The notes below the pieces were generated by a model. That model saw only the letters and a program-made list of their open reading frames with translations, searched no databases and had not been told where the DNA came from. A program made the translations under genes and the position numbers. Below are positions 46,834 to 56,175 of a stretch of DNA of 64,000 nt, piece after piece; within the stretch, counting starts at the first letter, position 1; each line of letters starts with the position of its first letter. The DNA comes from Bifidobacterium ruminantium DSM 6489 (lineage in GTDB: Bacteria; Actinomycetota; Actinomycetes; Actinomycetales; Bifidobacteriaceae), in NCBI RefSeq assembly GCF_000770925.1, contig NZ_JDTK01000002.1, positions 1 to 64,000 of the forward strand, given 5' to 3'.

Positions 46834-47394
46834 ATGATCGTAGCCATTATTATCGTCGTCATCATCGTTCTTGTGCTGTTGTGGGCAATGTCCGCCTACA
46901 ACGGGCTGGTCACGCTGCGTAACCGGGTGAAGAACGGCTGGGCGCAGATTGACGTGCAGCTCAAGCAGCGTGCCGACCTCATTCCGAATCTGGTGGAAAC
47001 TGTCAAAGGCTATGCTGCCCATGAATCCAACGTGTTCACGCAGGTGACGCAGGCTCGTGCCGGCGTCATCCAGGCTGCGCAAAGCGGTGATGTGCAGCAG
47101 CGCATCCAGGCCGAGAACCAGCTGAGCCGTGCGCTGGTGAACCTCCAGGCCACCGCCGAGGCATATCCGCAGCTGCAGGCCAACCAGAACTTCATGGATC
47201 TGCAGGGGCAGCTCAAGGGGCTCGAGGAGAAAATCGCCTACGCCCGCCAGTTCTATAACGATGTGGTGCAGAAGTACAACACCAAGATCGAGGTCGTGCC
47301 GACCAACATCATCGCCGGACTGTTCCACTTCGAGCAGGCGGCGTACTTCCAGGTTGACGAAGCGGACCGTCAGGCTCCGCAAGTCAAGTTCTGA
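46834..47394 (+). CDS. lemA: LemA family protein
   Basis: A 186-residue LemA-family protein: one N-terminal membrane helix (about residues 2-22), then a long helical bundle exposed on the far side. Diagnostic sequence is 'YNGLVTLRNRVKNGWAQIDV', 'QLKQRADLIPNLVETVKGYA' and 'NFMDLQGQLKGLEEKIAYAR', ending 'FNLF'-like in 'IIAGLFHFEQAAYFQVDE'. The start (46834) has GAGAGGAAA upstream. LemA often neighbours TPM-domain, HtpX or DUF2207 membrane proteins; here three DUF2207 genes follow. The molecular role of the family is poorly defined; membrane stress or surface signalling has been proposed. Confidence 0.93.
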   Translation: MIVAIIIVVIIVLVLLWAMSAYNGLVTLRNRVKNGWAQIDVQLKQRADLIPNLVETVKGYAAHESNVFTQVTQARAGVIQAAQSGDVQQRIQAENQLSRALVNLQATAEAYPQLQANQNFMDLQGQLKGLEEKIAYARQFYNDVVQKYNTKIEVVPTNIIAGLFHFEQAAYFQVDEADRQAPQVKF

Positions 47395-47408
47395 ACGTTT
47401 CCATACAA

Positions 47409-47456
47409 GAAAGGGGAGCGCTGACGAGGTGTGATGTCTTGCCAGCACTCCCTTTC
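47409..47456 (+). terminator. Hairpin between lemA and the DUF2207 genes
   Basis: GAAAGGG-AG-GCTG on the left (47409-47423) pairs with CAGC-CT-CCCTTTC (47443-47456), with a bulged G and one mismatch. It may terminate lemA partly. A TTGACG at 47472-47477 could be the -35 of a separate promoter for the DUF2207 genes, but its -10 is poor. Confidence 0.5.
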
Positions 47457-47532
47457 CTGTATTACGGTCCGTTGACGCCGAGACCATGCGTTGGTGCTTG
47501 AGGACCCTTGAGAGAAAACAGAGATACCGCCG

Positions 47533-49755
47533 ATGAATATCAGACGTACGTTGGTCAGTCTGCTGTCCACGATTGTGGTCACGTTGACGATGTTGGGCAT
47601 CGTGCTCATCAATGCGCAGACCTCCGATGAGGAACCCGATTTAAGCTACCGCACGCTTGACTACGACGTGGCGGTGCAGAGGAACGGCGATCTCAAAGTC
47701 ACGCAGCATATCGACATGAGGCTGAAGGACCGTGGGCGCGATTGGAAACAGATGTACCAGCGGTATACGCTGAAATCCAGCGATCTGACGAATATCGACG
47801 ATATCAGCGTGAAGGACGTCACCAACAACGAAACGTACATCCACGGCAATTTTGCGTTTCCCGATAATGTCACCGATTGGAATGCCAGATACGCAGGTCA
47901 GTGGTACATCGTGGACGTCACTGAGGATGAGAACGATCCTCAGCCGTTCAATCCGCAGACCGATGGGTTAAGTGATGACGGTCAGGCCGACAAAACACTT
48001 GAAATCGGTTGGAATATTCCACAAACCGTATCCGAGGACAGTCTCAAATTCGATGTATCCATGACGCTGCATGGCGTGAGCACCGCCTATGACGACGTCG
48101 TCTCCTTCCAATGGGAGCCGTTCGGCGAGGAAAACCAGATCCCCATCGGTACGGTGACGGGCAAAGTCACATTCCCCAACGGCATTAACGGCAAGAATTC
48201 GTGGGCATGGCTGCACACCAAAAATACCTCCACCACGAACCGCGGCGATAATGGTTCCCTGATGTTCTCCGCCAATGATGTGCGCGCCGGCGACTATTTG
48301 GATGTCGTGGCCATGTTCGATGCCTCGCAAGCGCAAGGCGTGGCACGCACCAAGTCCGGCGCATACAAGCAACGGCTGATCGACGATGAAACCAAACAGG
48401 AACGGGAATGGAGGTCCAGTCAGCATACGAAGGCCGTCAAACGGGTGGCCGGCTGGATATTCGCGGCGTTGATCGGCATCGCGCTTGCCGTGGCGGCGCT
48501 GTATTTCGCCATCGTCAGCTTCCGCAAATCGCAATACAAGGGCGATATCGAATACTGGCGGGACCTGCCCGACCTGAGTCCGGCAGCCGCCGCGAAGATG
48601 GAGGACATCATGAGCGCATCCTCCTCGATATTCGGTTCCGGCAAGATCAAGAACGCCGACAAACTGGCCAACAGGCAGATGTCCGCCACGGTGATGTCGC
48701 TTGCCTCGAAAGGCGCGATCGCCATCTATCCGGGGCCGGTGGACCTGTATAACGGCATTGATTTGACCACGGCAAGCGCGGCTTCGGTGGCCGGCATGCT
48801 CGGTTCCAATGCGGCGTCCGCGCGCAAACTGAAGAAGACCAGCACCATCGCCATCATGCCGGTGGTGCATAACGACATCGGTTCGTTGCTGCTCAGTTCC
48901 TCCGAAAGAGCGGTGCTTGACATCCTGCTTAAAGCGTCATCGCGTCTGCATGATGCGCAGGTGTTCGATATGAAACAGATGAGCAAGGCCTTCAAACACT
49001 ATTCGAGCGGTTACAAGCTGCTGGAAGCCTTCGACAACGCGTGTTCCACGGAATTCGATGACTTGCATGCCGTCAAGCCTATGGGATTGCTCAGCTATCT
49101 GTTCAGTGGGCTGGGTATTGCGTTCGCCTTCTTCATGGCGTTGAAATACGTGCAGGACGGCGAGCTCGCCGTGACATTGGTCGTCTGTGTTCCGGTGGCC
49201 GCGCTTTGCGCTTTCGCCGCAGCATACGGGAAACGCTATGTGCTGACCGATGAGGGGCAACGCTATGGCGGGCAGGTCGCCGGACTGAAACGCTATCTTA
49301 CGGATTTCAGCGATTTCACCGACCGAGGCGTGCTCGACATGACGTTGTGGGGCCGGTACATGGTGTATGCCACCGCGTTCGGCATTTCCAAGAAGGCGAT
49401 GGCCCAGCTAGCCAAAGCATATCCCGAAGTGGCCGATCCGCAGTGGCTGGATGAGCATGCCGGTACCTCGTACATGTACATGCCCCTGCGCTCCAGCAGC
49501 CTGCTTGGCGCATCCGTCGGCACGTCGCTTGGCGCCTCCACGATTGATCCGGCCGCATTCAGTGCGAATTTCGGCGATCTCGGTGCGCAGCTGAGTTCCA
49601 GTTTCGCCGATGTGCGCAGCACGATCTCCGCGGCGGCCTCATCCTCCTCATCCGGAGGTTCCGGAAGCTTCGGCGGTTCCGGTGGTTCCTTCTCCGGCGG
49701 CGGTTTCGGAGGATCGTCCGGCGGCTCCGGCGGCGGTTCGTTTGGAGGGCGATGA
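47533..49755 (+). CDS. DUF2207 membrane protein, first of three tandem paralogues
   Basis: A 740-residue membrane protein. One N-terminal helix (about 8-28) is followed by an extracytoplasmic DUF2207 domain (about 30-295; 'DLSYRTLDYDVAVQRNGDLK', 'EIGWNIPQTVSEDSLKFDVS'). A helix follows near 300-330, then a cytosolic region with 'YKGDIEYWRDLPDLSP' and 'ATVMSLASKGAIAIYPGP'. A helix pair lies near 516-570. After 'YGGQVAGLKRYLTDFSDFTD' comes a Gly/Ser-rich tail from about 695 that ends in GGR. The ATG lies two codons after ACCGCCG with weak ribosome-site similarity. The stop overlaps the next paralogue by four bases. Function unknown; association with LemA suggests a joint envelope role. Confidence 0.88.
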   Translation: MNIRRTLVSLLSTIVVTLTMLGIVLINAQTSDEEPDLSYRTLDYDVAVQRNGDLKVTQHIDMRLKDRGRDWKQMYQRYTLKSSDLTNIDDISVKDVTNNETYIHGNFAFPDNVTDWNARYAGQWYIVDVTEDENDPQPFNPQTDGLSDDGQADKTLEIGWNIPQTVSEDSLKFDVSMTLHGVSTAYDDVVSFQWEPFGEENQIPIGTVTGKVTFPNGINGKNSWAWLHTKNTSTTNRGDNGSLMFSANDVRAGDYLDVVAMFDASQAQGVARTKSGAYKQRLIDDETKQEREWRSSQHTKAVKRVAGWIFAALIGIALAVAALYFAIVSFRKSQYKGDIEYWRDLPDLSPAAAAKMEDIMSASSSIFGSGKIKNADKLANRQMSATVMSLASKGAIAIYPGPVDLYNGIDLTTASAASVAGMLGSNAASARKLKKTSTIAIMPVVHNDIGSLLLSSSERAVLDILLKASSRLHDAQVFDMKQMSKAFKHYSSGYKLLEAFDNACSTEFDDLHAVKPMGLLSYLFSGLGIAFAFFMALKYVQDGELAVTLVVCVPVAALCAFAAAYGKRYVLTDEGQRYGGQVAGLKRYLTDFSDFTDRGVLDMTLWGRYMVYATAFGISKKAMAQLAKAYPEVADPQWLDEHAGTSYMYMPLRSSSLLGASVGTSLGASTIDPAAFSANFGDLGAQLSSSFADVRSTISAAASSSSSGGSGSFGGSGGSFSGGGFGGSSGGSGGGSFGGR

Positions 49756-51938
49756 CGATGTGGAAGGGATATGCGCGCGCGGCTGTGGGCGTGGTGGCGA
49801 TCACCGTGGTGCTGTGCCTGTTCTCTTGGCTGTGGGTGTTCGGTTCGGATTCGCCGTATCTGAGCTACAACAGCATCGACTATCAGACCCAAGTTCTGTC
49901 CAATGGCGATCTGAAGGTACGGGAGCGGCTCGATTATCGGTTGCGTTCGCGCACGGACGATGACGGTGACACCAAGCCTTGGCGTCAGCTGTATTGGCAG
50001 TGCACGCTTGATTCCGCGAAGCTGACCGGCATTTCCGATGTCTCCGTGACCGATGTGACGGACGGCGTCACGTATCGGCAGACGAATCCCGTGGACGCAT
50101 CCGATTCGGAGCGACAGGCCATCTGGGACGACGAGTACGCCAATACGTGGTACATCGCCGACGGCACCGCCGAAAACTCGTACGCCACAACGTACCGTTA
50201 CGACAATGACGGCATGGGCGGATCGGATTCCGGAGCCTCCAAAACCGTGGAGCTCGGATGGAACATCCCCACCACCGTGGAACGGGACAGTCTCGTGTTC
50301 GACGTGGAGATGACCCTGCACGGCGTGAGCGCCGCGTACGATGACGTCTCCACCTTCCAATGGGAGCCGATATCGACGAAGAACGAGGTGCCCGCGCGCA
50401 AGGTGACGGGAACGGTGTCCTTTCCCGAAGGAGCCGACGGCAACACGACCTGGACATGGCTGCACACCGACAACGGCGCATCCGCCGTCAGCCATGCCTC
50501 GGACGGCAGCCTGCGGTTCACCCTCGACAACCTCAAATCCAACGAATACGTCAATGTGGTGGCCGCGTCTGACGTTTCTCTGACGCCGTCTGTGCAGCGC
50601 AAATCCTCCGGCGCATATCTGGGCACGCTGAAGGATCGTGAGACCAAACTGGAACGCAAGGCGCGTGGATCCAAACGGATCCACGCCATCCTGATGGTGC
50701 TCAGCTGGCTGCTCGCCATCGCGGGCGGCGTGCTGCTGTGCGCCGAAACCATCCGCAGACTGCTGCGGGCGGAAAACCGGGCTCGGTGCCACGGCGACGT
50801 CATCTATTGGCGTGACAAACTTCCCGTGGACGTGTCGGAGGCCGCATGGCTCAATGAGGTCCTCGAACGCGATTCAAAGAAGAGCGATTCCGCGGGGAAT
50901 ACGTTGGCGGCTCTTGCATTGGTGCTGGCGAAGAAGGGGATGATCGCCATCTATCCCGGTCCGCACGGATTCTACGATGGCGTCGACCTGCTTCACATGG
51001 ATGCTGCGGAGCTGTCCCGCATCATCGGTTCCGACCGGAAAACCTTGAAGAAGGCCTCAACCACAAGCACCTTGGTCATTCTTCCCAAGGCGTTCGATGC
51101 CAAGACCCTTGCCGATGCGGGGCTGCATGATCCCGAGGCGAGGCTGCTCGACCTGCTGATCGCCGTATCCGAACGCGTCGGCAGCCGCGTCTTCGATCTC
51201 AGACAGATGAGGAAAGCCTGCACGAAATGGAAGCATGGAACCGAGCTGCTGCAGGATTGCGAAACGGCCCGGAAGGCTGGGATCGAACGTCTGGGCGTCA
51301 CGCAGGACGGATTCTCGCTGTACGGCGTTTCCGCGGTGCTGACGGTGGTGCTCGGCGTCTGCGTCTGGCTGTTCAACGCATGGCAGGGTTATGCGGTCGC
51401 CGGTTATTGCATCGCGATTCCTTTGCTGCTGGTTGGCCTGTTCGTGCTGATGGCCGGCCCCCGGCAGGTGCTGACGGACAAGGGTCGGGAATACGCCGGC
51501 AAATGCCTGGGACTCAAACGTTACATGCTGGACTTCTCCGATTTCCGGGACCGGGACGCTTCCGATCTGGCGCTATGGGATTGGTATCTGATCTACGCGA
51601 CGGCGTTCGGCATCTCCGACAGATTGGCGCGTGAAATGGCTAAGGCCTATCCGCAGCTGGAGGACCGGCAGTGGCTTGATGAGCATGGCAGCGGCACGCT
51701 CTGGTATTGGACGTATGCGCTTGGCTCTGGGAATTCTTTCTCCGATACGTCCTCTGTCTCGGCCGGCGGATGGTCGTCCGGCTTCAGCGCTTTCTCCGGC
51801 TTCTCGGATTTCGGGTCGCAGATCTCGTCCGGATTCTCGGATATTTCCTCCACGATTTCGTCCGCGGGGTCGGACGGTTCCGGTGGCTTCGATGGCGGCG
51901 ACGGCGGTTCCGGCGGCGGTTCGTCGGGAGGCCGATGA
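49752..51938 (+). CDS. DUF2207 membrane protein, second paralogue
   Basis: A 728-residue paralogue with the same layout: N-terminal helix, DUF2207 domain ('YLSYNSIDYQTQVLSNGDLK', 'ELGWNIPTTVERDSLVFDVE'), a helix near 305-330, a cytosolic segment ('CHGDVIYWRDKLPVDVSE', 'GMIAIYPGP'), a helix pair near 515-565 and 'YAGKCLGLKRYMLDFSDFRD'. The Gly/Ser tail is shorter than in the first copy and again ends in GGR. The start overlaps the upstream stop (ATGA) and uses the GGAGGG inside the upstream Gly-coding tail as ribosome site. It lacks one of the loops seen in the others between the two cytosolic motifs. Confidence 0.88.
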   Translation: MTMWKGYARAAVGVVAITVVLCLFSWLWVFGSDSPYLSYNSIDYQTQVLSNGDLKVRERLDYRLRSRTDDDGDTKPWRQLYWQCTLDSAKLTGISDVSVTDVTDGVTYRQTNPVDASDSERQAIWDDEYANTWYIADGTAENSYATTYRYDNDGMGGSDSGASKTVELGWNIPTTVERDSLVFDVEMTLHGVSAAYDDVSTFQWEPISTKNEVPARKVTGTVSFPEGADGNTTWTWLHTDNGASAVSHASDGSLRFTLDNLKSNEYVNVVAASDVSLTPSVQRKSSGAYLGTLKDRETKLERKARGSKRIHAILMVLSWLLAIAGGVLLCAETIRRLLRAENRARCHGDVIYWRDKLPVDVSEAAWLNEVLERDSKKSDSAGNTLAALALVLAKKGMIAIYPGPHGFYDGVDLLHMDAAELSRIIGSDRKTLKKASTTSTLVILPKAFDAKTLADAGLHDPEARLLDLLIAVSERVGSRVFDLRQMRKACTKWKHGTELLQDCETARKAGIERLGVTQDGFSLYGVSAVLTVVLGVCVWLFNAWQGYAVAGYCIAIPLLLVGLFVLMAGPRQVLTDKGREYAGKCLGLKRYMLDFSDFRDRDASDLALWDWYLIYATAFGISDRLAREMAKAYPQLEDRQWLDEHGSGTLWYWTYALGSGNSFSDTSSVSAGGWSSGFSAFSGFSDFGSQISSGFSDISSTISSAGSDGSGGFDGGDGGSGGGSSGGR

Positions 51939-51998
51939 GATGCGTGGCGCGCGGCGCAAACGGATACGTGGGATATGAGATAAGAAAGGTGGCGATAT

Positions 51999-54197
51999 AT
52001 GGATAAGGACCGTGTCAAAGGAGGCATCGTCGCCGCGATTGTCGCGTTTGTGGCGGTGGTCGCCGTGGTGCTTGTGGCGTTCTTCGCATCCGGCGACGAG
52101 GCGGATCTGAGCTGCCGTTCCGTCGATTTCGACGCCCAGCTGCAAAGCAACGGCGACATCAGATTCACGGAGCATCTGGACTACCAGCTGAAGGAGCGCA
52201 AGGACGACGACGGCGATGCCAAGCCGTGGAAACAGCTGTACGTCACCTTCAAACTGCGCAACCAGGATCTGACGAACATCACCGACATCGCCGTGACGAA
52301 CGCCTCCACGGGCGAGGAGTACACGCAGATCGATCCGAAGCTGCCGAACGGCATATCCGACAGCGAATGGAACACAGAGTATGCGGGGCACTGGTACATC
52401 GCCGACACCACGTACGGTTCCAACTATCCGCAGCCGTTCCATTCCGATACCGACGGACTCAACCCCAATGGTTCGGGGGATGAGCGGAACATCGAAATCG
52501 GCTGGAACATCTCCGCCACCGTCAAGCAGAGCAGCCTCAGATTCGATGTGTCGATGACGTTCCATGACATGGCCACACAGCATGACGACGTGACAGGCCT
52601 CCAATGGGAGATGTTCCCCGAAGACAACCCGGTGCCGGTCGGCAAGGTCACCGCCACCGTGCGCTTTCCCAAGGGCGTCGGCTCCGACGATTCATGGGCG
52701 TGGCTGCATACCGAGGCCACATCCCAAACGTCGCGCGACGCCGACGGCACATTGCATTTCACCGTCGACGACCTGCGTACCGAACAGTACGTCGATCTCG
52801 TTGCGGCGTTCGGCAACGATGGCGCGGACGGCGTCGAACGCGTCGAATCCGGCGATTACCTGGATGAGCTCAAATCGACGGAGGCTGGCAAGGAGAAGCA
52901 GTGGCGGGACAGCCAGCGGAACAAGGCGCGATTGACCGTCGCCGGCTGGCTGGTCTGCCTCGTGCTGGGCGTGCTGTGCTCCGTGCTGGCGATCCGCGGC
53001 ACGCTCTCCTCGAATCGTGAGGCCACCTATCGCGGCGGTATCGAATACTGGCGCGAACGTCCGCAGGTCAGTCCCGCGTCCGCCGCGCATCTGATTGACG
53101 TGGTGGATGACGCCAAGGGGGAGCGGTCGTCGCGTGCCTTGACGGCGACAGTGCTGGCGCTGGTGGTCAAGAAGGCGCTCACCGTGTATCCGGGGCCGTC
53201 CAGCCTGTATCGGGGCATCGATCTGAGCCGGGCGAACGCGGCGGATATGGCGCGCATGATCTCCTCCGACCAAAACCGTGCCAGCGCCGCATCGACCACC
53301 ACCACGCTGGTGATTCTGCCGGATGCGTTGTCTCACAGGGAGACCTTGGGGCTGAGCCGTTCCGAGGACGCCTGCCTGCAGCTGCTGATCCGCATCTCCG
53401 CGCGGGTGGGCTCCCCGGTGTTCGACTTCAACCAGATGGAGACCGCCTGCTCCGATTGGGAGAACGGCTATCAGGAGATGGAGCATTTCACCAATGCGTG
53501 CGACATCGAATTCCTGAAGCTGAACGCGGTCAGGAGCACCAGCGGACTGTGGCTGTCGATGGGCATCCTTTCCATAGTCGTCGGCCTGGCCGGAGCGCTG
53601 CTCAACGCCACCGGCAACATTGCGGCGGCGTTGTGTCTCGGCGTCCCGTTCGTCTGCATCGGCGCGTTCTGCTTGGCCACCGGGCGCAAGGAGGGGATCA
53701 CCGAATCCGGGCAGACCTATGCGGGCGAGTGCCTGGGGCTCAAGCGCTATATGGAGGATTTCTCCAACTTCTCCGATCGCGGTGCGCTTGATCTGGTGAT
53801 GTGGAACTGGTATCTGGTGTACGCGGCCGCCTTCGGCATCTCCGACAAGGTGGCACGGGAGTTCGCCAGGGCGTACCCCGAGGTCAACGATCCGCGATGG
53901 CTTGATACGTATGGTTACGATTCCCTCGGATATTGGACGTGCCGTTCCCGTGCGTGGGGTGGGCCGACCGGCATGGGAGGCATGTCCAACCCATTCGGCG
54001 GAACAGGGTTCATCGGAGGCATCGGCGATATCGGCTCCCAGCTGAGCTCCGGCTTCGCGTCGGTCAGCTCCACGATTGCCGCGGCGGCGCCGTCGTCTTC
54101 GTCGGGCGGTTTGGGTGGCTCCGGCGGCTCCTTCTCCGGCGGCGGCTTCGGCGGAGGCGGTGGAGGCGGCGGTGGCGGCGGCCTCGGCGGCCGCTGA
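51999..54197 (+). CDS. DUF2207 membrane protein, third paralogue
   Basis: A 732-residue paralogue: N-terminal helix (about 8-28), DUF2207 domain ('DLSCRSVDFDAQLQSNGDIR', 'EIGWNISATVKQSSLRFDVS'), helix near 305-330, 'YRGGIEYWRERPQVSPAS', 'LVVKKALTVYPGP', a helix pair near 510-560 and 'YAGECLGLKRYMEDFSNFSD'. The C-terminus is a nearly pure Gly run ending LGGR. It starts 60 bases after the second copy with GAAAGG before the ATG. The three copies differ most in the extracytoplasmic domain and tail, while the cytosolic segments are better kept, as expected if they share an internal partner. Confidence 0.88.
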   Translation: MDKDRVKGGIVAAIVAFVAVVAVVLVAFFASGDEADLSCRSVDFDAQLQSNGDIRFTEHLDYQLKERKDDDGDAKPWKQLYVTFKLRNQDLTNITDIAVTNASTGEEYTQIDPKLPNGISDSEWNTEYAGHWYIADTTYGSNYPQPFHSDTDGLNPNGSGDERNIEIGWNISATVKQSSLRFDVSMTFHDMATQHDDVTGLQWEMFPEDNPVPVGKVTATVRFPKGVGSDDSWAWLHTEATSQTSRDADGTLHFTVDDLRTEQYVDLVAAFGNDGADGVERVESGDYLDELKSTEAGKEKQWRDSQRNKARLTVAGWLVCLVLGVLCSVLAIRGTLSSNREATYRGGIEYWRERPQVSPASAAHLIDVVDDAKGERSSRALTATVLALVVKKALTVYPGPSSLYRGIDLSRANAADMARMISSDQNRASAASTTTTLVILPDALSHRETLGLSRSEDACLQLLIRISARVGSPVFDFNQMETACSDWENGYQEMEHFTNACDIEFLKLNAVRSTSGLWLSMGILSIVVGLAGALLNATGNIAAALCLGVPFVCIGAFCLATGRKEGITESGQTYAGECLGLKRYMEDFSNFSDRGALDLVMWNWYLVYAAAFGISDKVAREFARAYPEVNDPRWLDTYGYDSLGYWTCRSRAWGGPTGMGGMSNPFGGTGFIGGIGDIGSQLSSGFASVSSTIAAAAPSSSSGGLGGSGGSFSGGGFGGGGGGGGGGGLGGR

Positions 54198-54284
54198 GCC
54201 ACGTCACCGTCCCGTGGCGCGTGAAGCCACATGCGCAGCCATCGAATGGTTGTCCGATAGAACGATCATTCGACAGGATGGTAA

Positions 54285-54327
54285 GGAAAGCCTGCCTTTC
54301 GCCCATGGCGATTGGTAGGCTTTTCCA
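54285..54327 (+). terminator. Terminator after the DUF2207 cluster
   Basis: GGAAAGCCTGCC (54285-54296) pairs with GGTAGGC-TTTTCC (54314-54326), 12 pairs with one G-U and one bulged T. It lies about 90 bases after the third DUF2207 stop and before the aldo/keto reductase. Confidence 0.65.
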
Positions 54328-54416
54328 TTGGATCAAGAACCCGGGCAAGAACTTGGGATCGGACGCGTCCGGCTTGGACATGCCGCCGTGGCGCGCCTTG
54401 TCGCGAAGGAGAGAAT

Positions 54417-55280
54417 ATGACGCTGTTCCGCAATCTCGGACCGTTCCACACCACCGCCATCGGCCACGGCGAGATGCCGCTGACCATCGAAAACAATCGT
54501 GGACACGACGTAGGCATCGAAACCCTGCACGCCTCGCTGGACGCCGGCTGCCGCCACATCGACACCGCGTGGGCCTACTACACTCCCGGCGAGGAGGAGC
54601 AGACCGGCGAGAAGCTGGTGCGCGAGGCTCTGGAAACCTGGAAGGGACCACGCGACGAGGTCACCGTGGCCACCAAGGTGGGTCTGCGCCGCGCATGGGA
54701 CGGCGACAAGCCGATCTGGCCGCGCGATGGCAAGCCGGAGCATCTCATCGAATACGGCAAGCAGTCCGCGCAGGCGCTCGGCGTCGATTCGATCGACCTG
54801 CTCTACCTGCACCGCCATGACCCGGAAGTGCCGTACAACGAGTCGTGCGAAGGCATCAAGGCGCTGCTCGACCAGGGTGTCGCGCAGTGGGCAGGCGTGT
54901 CCAATGTGAGCATCGAACAGCTCAAGATCGCGCAGGAGATTCTCGGTGACAAGCTCGTTGCCGTGCAGAACCAGTATTCCCCGATCCACCTGGAAACCCA
55001 GGACACGTTGGAATACTGCGCCAAGGAAGGCCTCGCCTTCGTGTGTTGGAGCCCGCTCGGCGGCTATCGCCACCCGTACGACGAGCACCTGTTCGACCCG
55101 TTCCGCGAGGTGGCCGCCAAGCATGGCATGAGCTATCAGCGTGTGGTGCTGGCCTGGGAGCTGGCCAAGGGCGACCACATGTTCGTGATCCCCGGCGCGC
55201 ACCATCCCGAAACCATCCTCGATTCGCTCAAGGCGGACGAGCTCGAACTCAGCCGCGAGGAGCTTGCCTTCCTCGGCTGA
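54417..55280 (+). CDS. Aldo/keto reductase
   Basis: A 287-residue NAD(P)H-dependent aldo/keto reductase with a single TIM barrel. The catalytic tetrad is visible as Asp in 'CRHIDTAWAYYTPGEEE', Tyr in the same block, Lys in 'VTVATKVGLR' and His in 'LLYLHRHDPE'. Cofactor-loop residues lie in 'GAHHPETILDSLKA'. The barrel is shorter in loops than eukaryotic AKRs and resembles the bacterial YdhF/Tas-like branch. AAGGAGAGAAT precedes ATG 54417. Convergent with the lysE-type gene 29 bases downstream. Physiological substrate unknown. Confidence 0.9.
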   Translation: MTLFRNLGPFHTTAIGHGEMPLTIENNRGHDVGIETLHASLDAGCRHIDTAWAYYTPGEEEQTGEKLVREALETWKGPRDEVTVATKVGLRRAWDGDKPIWPRDGKPEHLIEYGKQSAQALGVDSIDLLYLHRHDPEVPYNESCEGIKALLDQGVAQWAGVSNVSIEQLKIAQEILGDKLVAVQNQYSPIHLETQDTLEYCAKEGLAFVCWSPLGGYRHPYDEHLFDPFREVAAKHGMSYQRVVLAWELAKGDHMFVIPGAHHPETILDSLKADELELSREELAFLG

Positions 55281-55309
55281 AATGGGCTGTGATGTGATGC
55301 GGGCGGCGT

Positions 55310-55987
55310 CTACAGCACCGCGAACGCGAAGTCGGCGAGCAGCTTGACGCCGTAGAGCATCACCACCACGCCGCACACGCGGTTCATCGCGGTGACGATC
55401 CTCGGGCTGAACCTGTGGCTGAACAGCGAGACCAGCAGGGTGACGCCGAAGAACCACAGCGCCGAAGCGGTCTCCACGCCGGTGATGAACGGCGTGGACT
55501 GGCCGACGGTGAGCGTCGCGCTGAACGCTCCGAGCATAAGAGTGCCGTCGATGATGGCCTGCGGATTGCACCACGTCACCACGCCCGCGGTGACGATGGT
55601 GTGCAGCAGCCCGTTGCCGCCGACCTTCGCACCGATGCGTTGCGCGAGTCCCTGCGGTTTCGGATTTTGAGGATTCTCTTGTGATTGCGGGCTTTGCGCG
55701 TCGCCGCCTTTACGGGGGAACAGCAGTCCGGCACCGATCCGGATGACCACTAGGCCTCCCACGGCGAGCACGCCCAGCTTCAGCCACGCATGATCCTGCA
55801 TAAGCCTGCCGACGCCGAAGAAGCAGGCCAGCGACAGCGATGCGTCGAAACACAGCACGATCAGCGCGGTCAGCAGCGCGCGACGGCGCGGCTTGGTGAG
55901 CGCCGAATCGATCACGAAAAGATTCTGCATGCCGATCGGCGCCACGTACGCCAATCCCAATGTCAATCCCTGGAAAAAGAATCCCAT
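55310..55987 (-). CDS. LysE-family amino acid exporter
   Basis: A 225-residue membrane protein of the LysE/ArgO family, which exports basic or other amino acids. The N-terminus 'GLTLGLAYVAPIGMQNLFVI' holds the conserved Pro-Gly-Gln-like stretch of helix one, followed by five more helices. 'TWCNPQAIIDGTLMLGAFSA' is the second half of the internal symmetry. A loop near residues 95-115 is Gln/Asn/Pro-rich. It is divergent from a MocR-type regulator across a 216-base gap full of repeated motifs, which suggests that the regulator controls it. Substrate unknown. Confidence 0.88.
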   Translation of the reverse strand: MGFFFQGLTLGLAYVAPIGMQNLFVIDSALTKPRRRALLTALIVLCFDASLSLACFFGVGRLMQDHAWLKLGVLAVGGLVVIRIGAGLLFPRKGGDAQSPQSQENPQNPKPQGLAQRIGAKVGGNGLLHTIVTAGVVTWCNPQAIIDGTLMLGAFSATLTVGQSTPFITGVETASALWFFGVTLLVSLFSHRFSPRIVTAMNRVCGVVVMLYGVKLLADFAFAVL

Positions 55988-56014
55988 GCTCGCCTCGTAT
56001 TCCGTCCAAACATA

Positions 56015-56175
56015 TTTGGCTGGTTGTTATCAACCCAACCAAAACCAACCAAATCGATGGTTTTGCGATTGACGCATATCTGCAATCGCATATAAAACAA
56101 TGTAACCAGTGTCATATTGTATAGTGGCTGCTATAATGGGCAACCAGCCAAAAAACGAAGTTTGGCTCAACCAAA
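56015..56175. promoter_or_regulatory. Operator cluster between the LysE-type and MocR-type genes
   Basis: TTTGGCTGGTTG (56015-56026) is the exact reverse complement of CAACCAGCCAAA (56141-56152). Direct repeats CCAACCAAA lie at 56035 and 56045, one helical turn apart. TGCGATTG (56064-56071) and CAATCGCA (56083-56090) form an 8-bp inverted repeat. TTTGG-ctcaa-CCAAA lies at 56161-56175. Such direct and inverted sites are typical targets of GabR/PdxR/MocR dimers. Confidence 0.7.
56109..56137 (+). promoter_or_regulatory. Promoter of the MocR-type gene
   Basis: GTGTCA (56109-56114), a 17-base spacer and a perfect TATAAT (56132-56137). The operator copy at 56141-56152 overlaps the likely start point, so binding there would repress the gene's own promoter. 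Confidence 0.75.
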
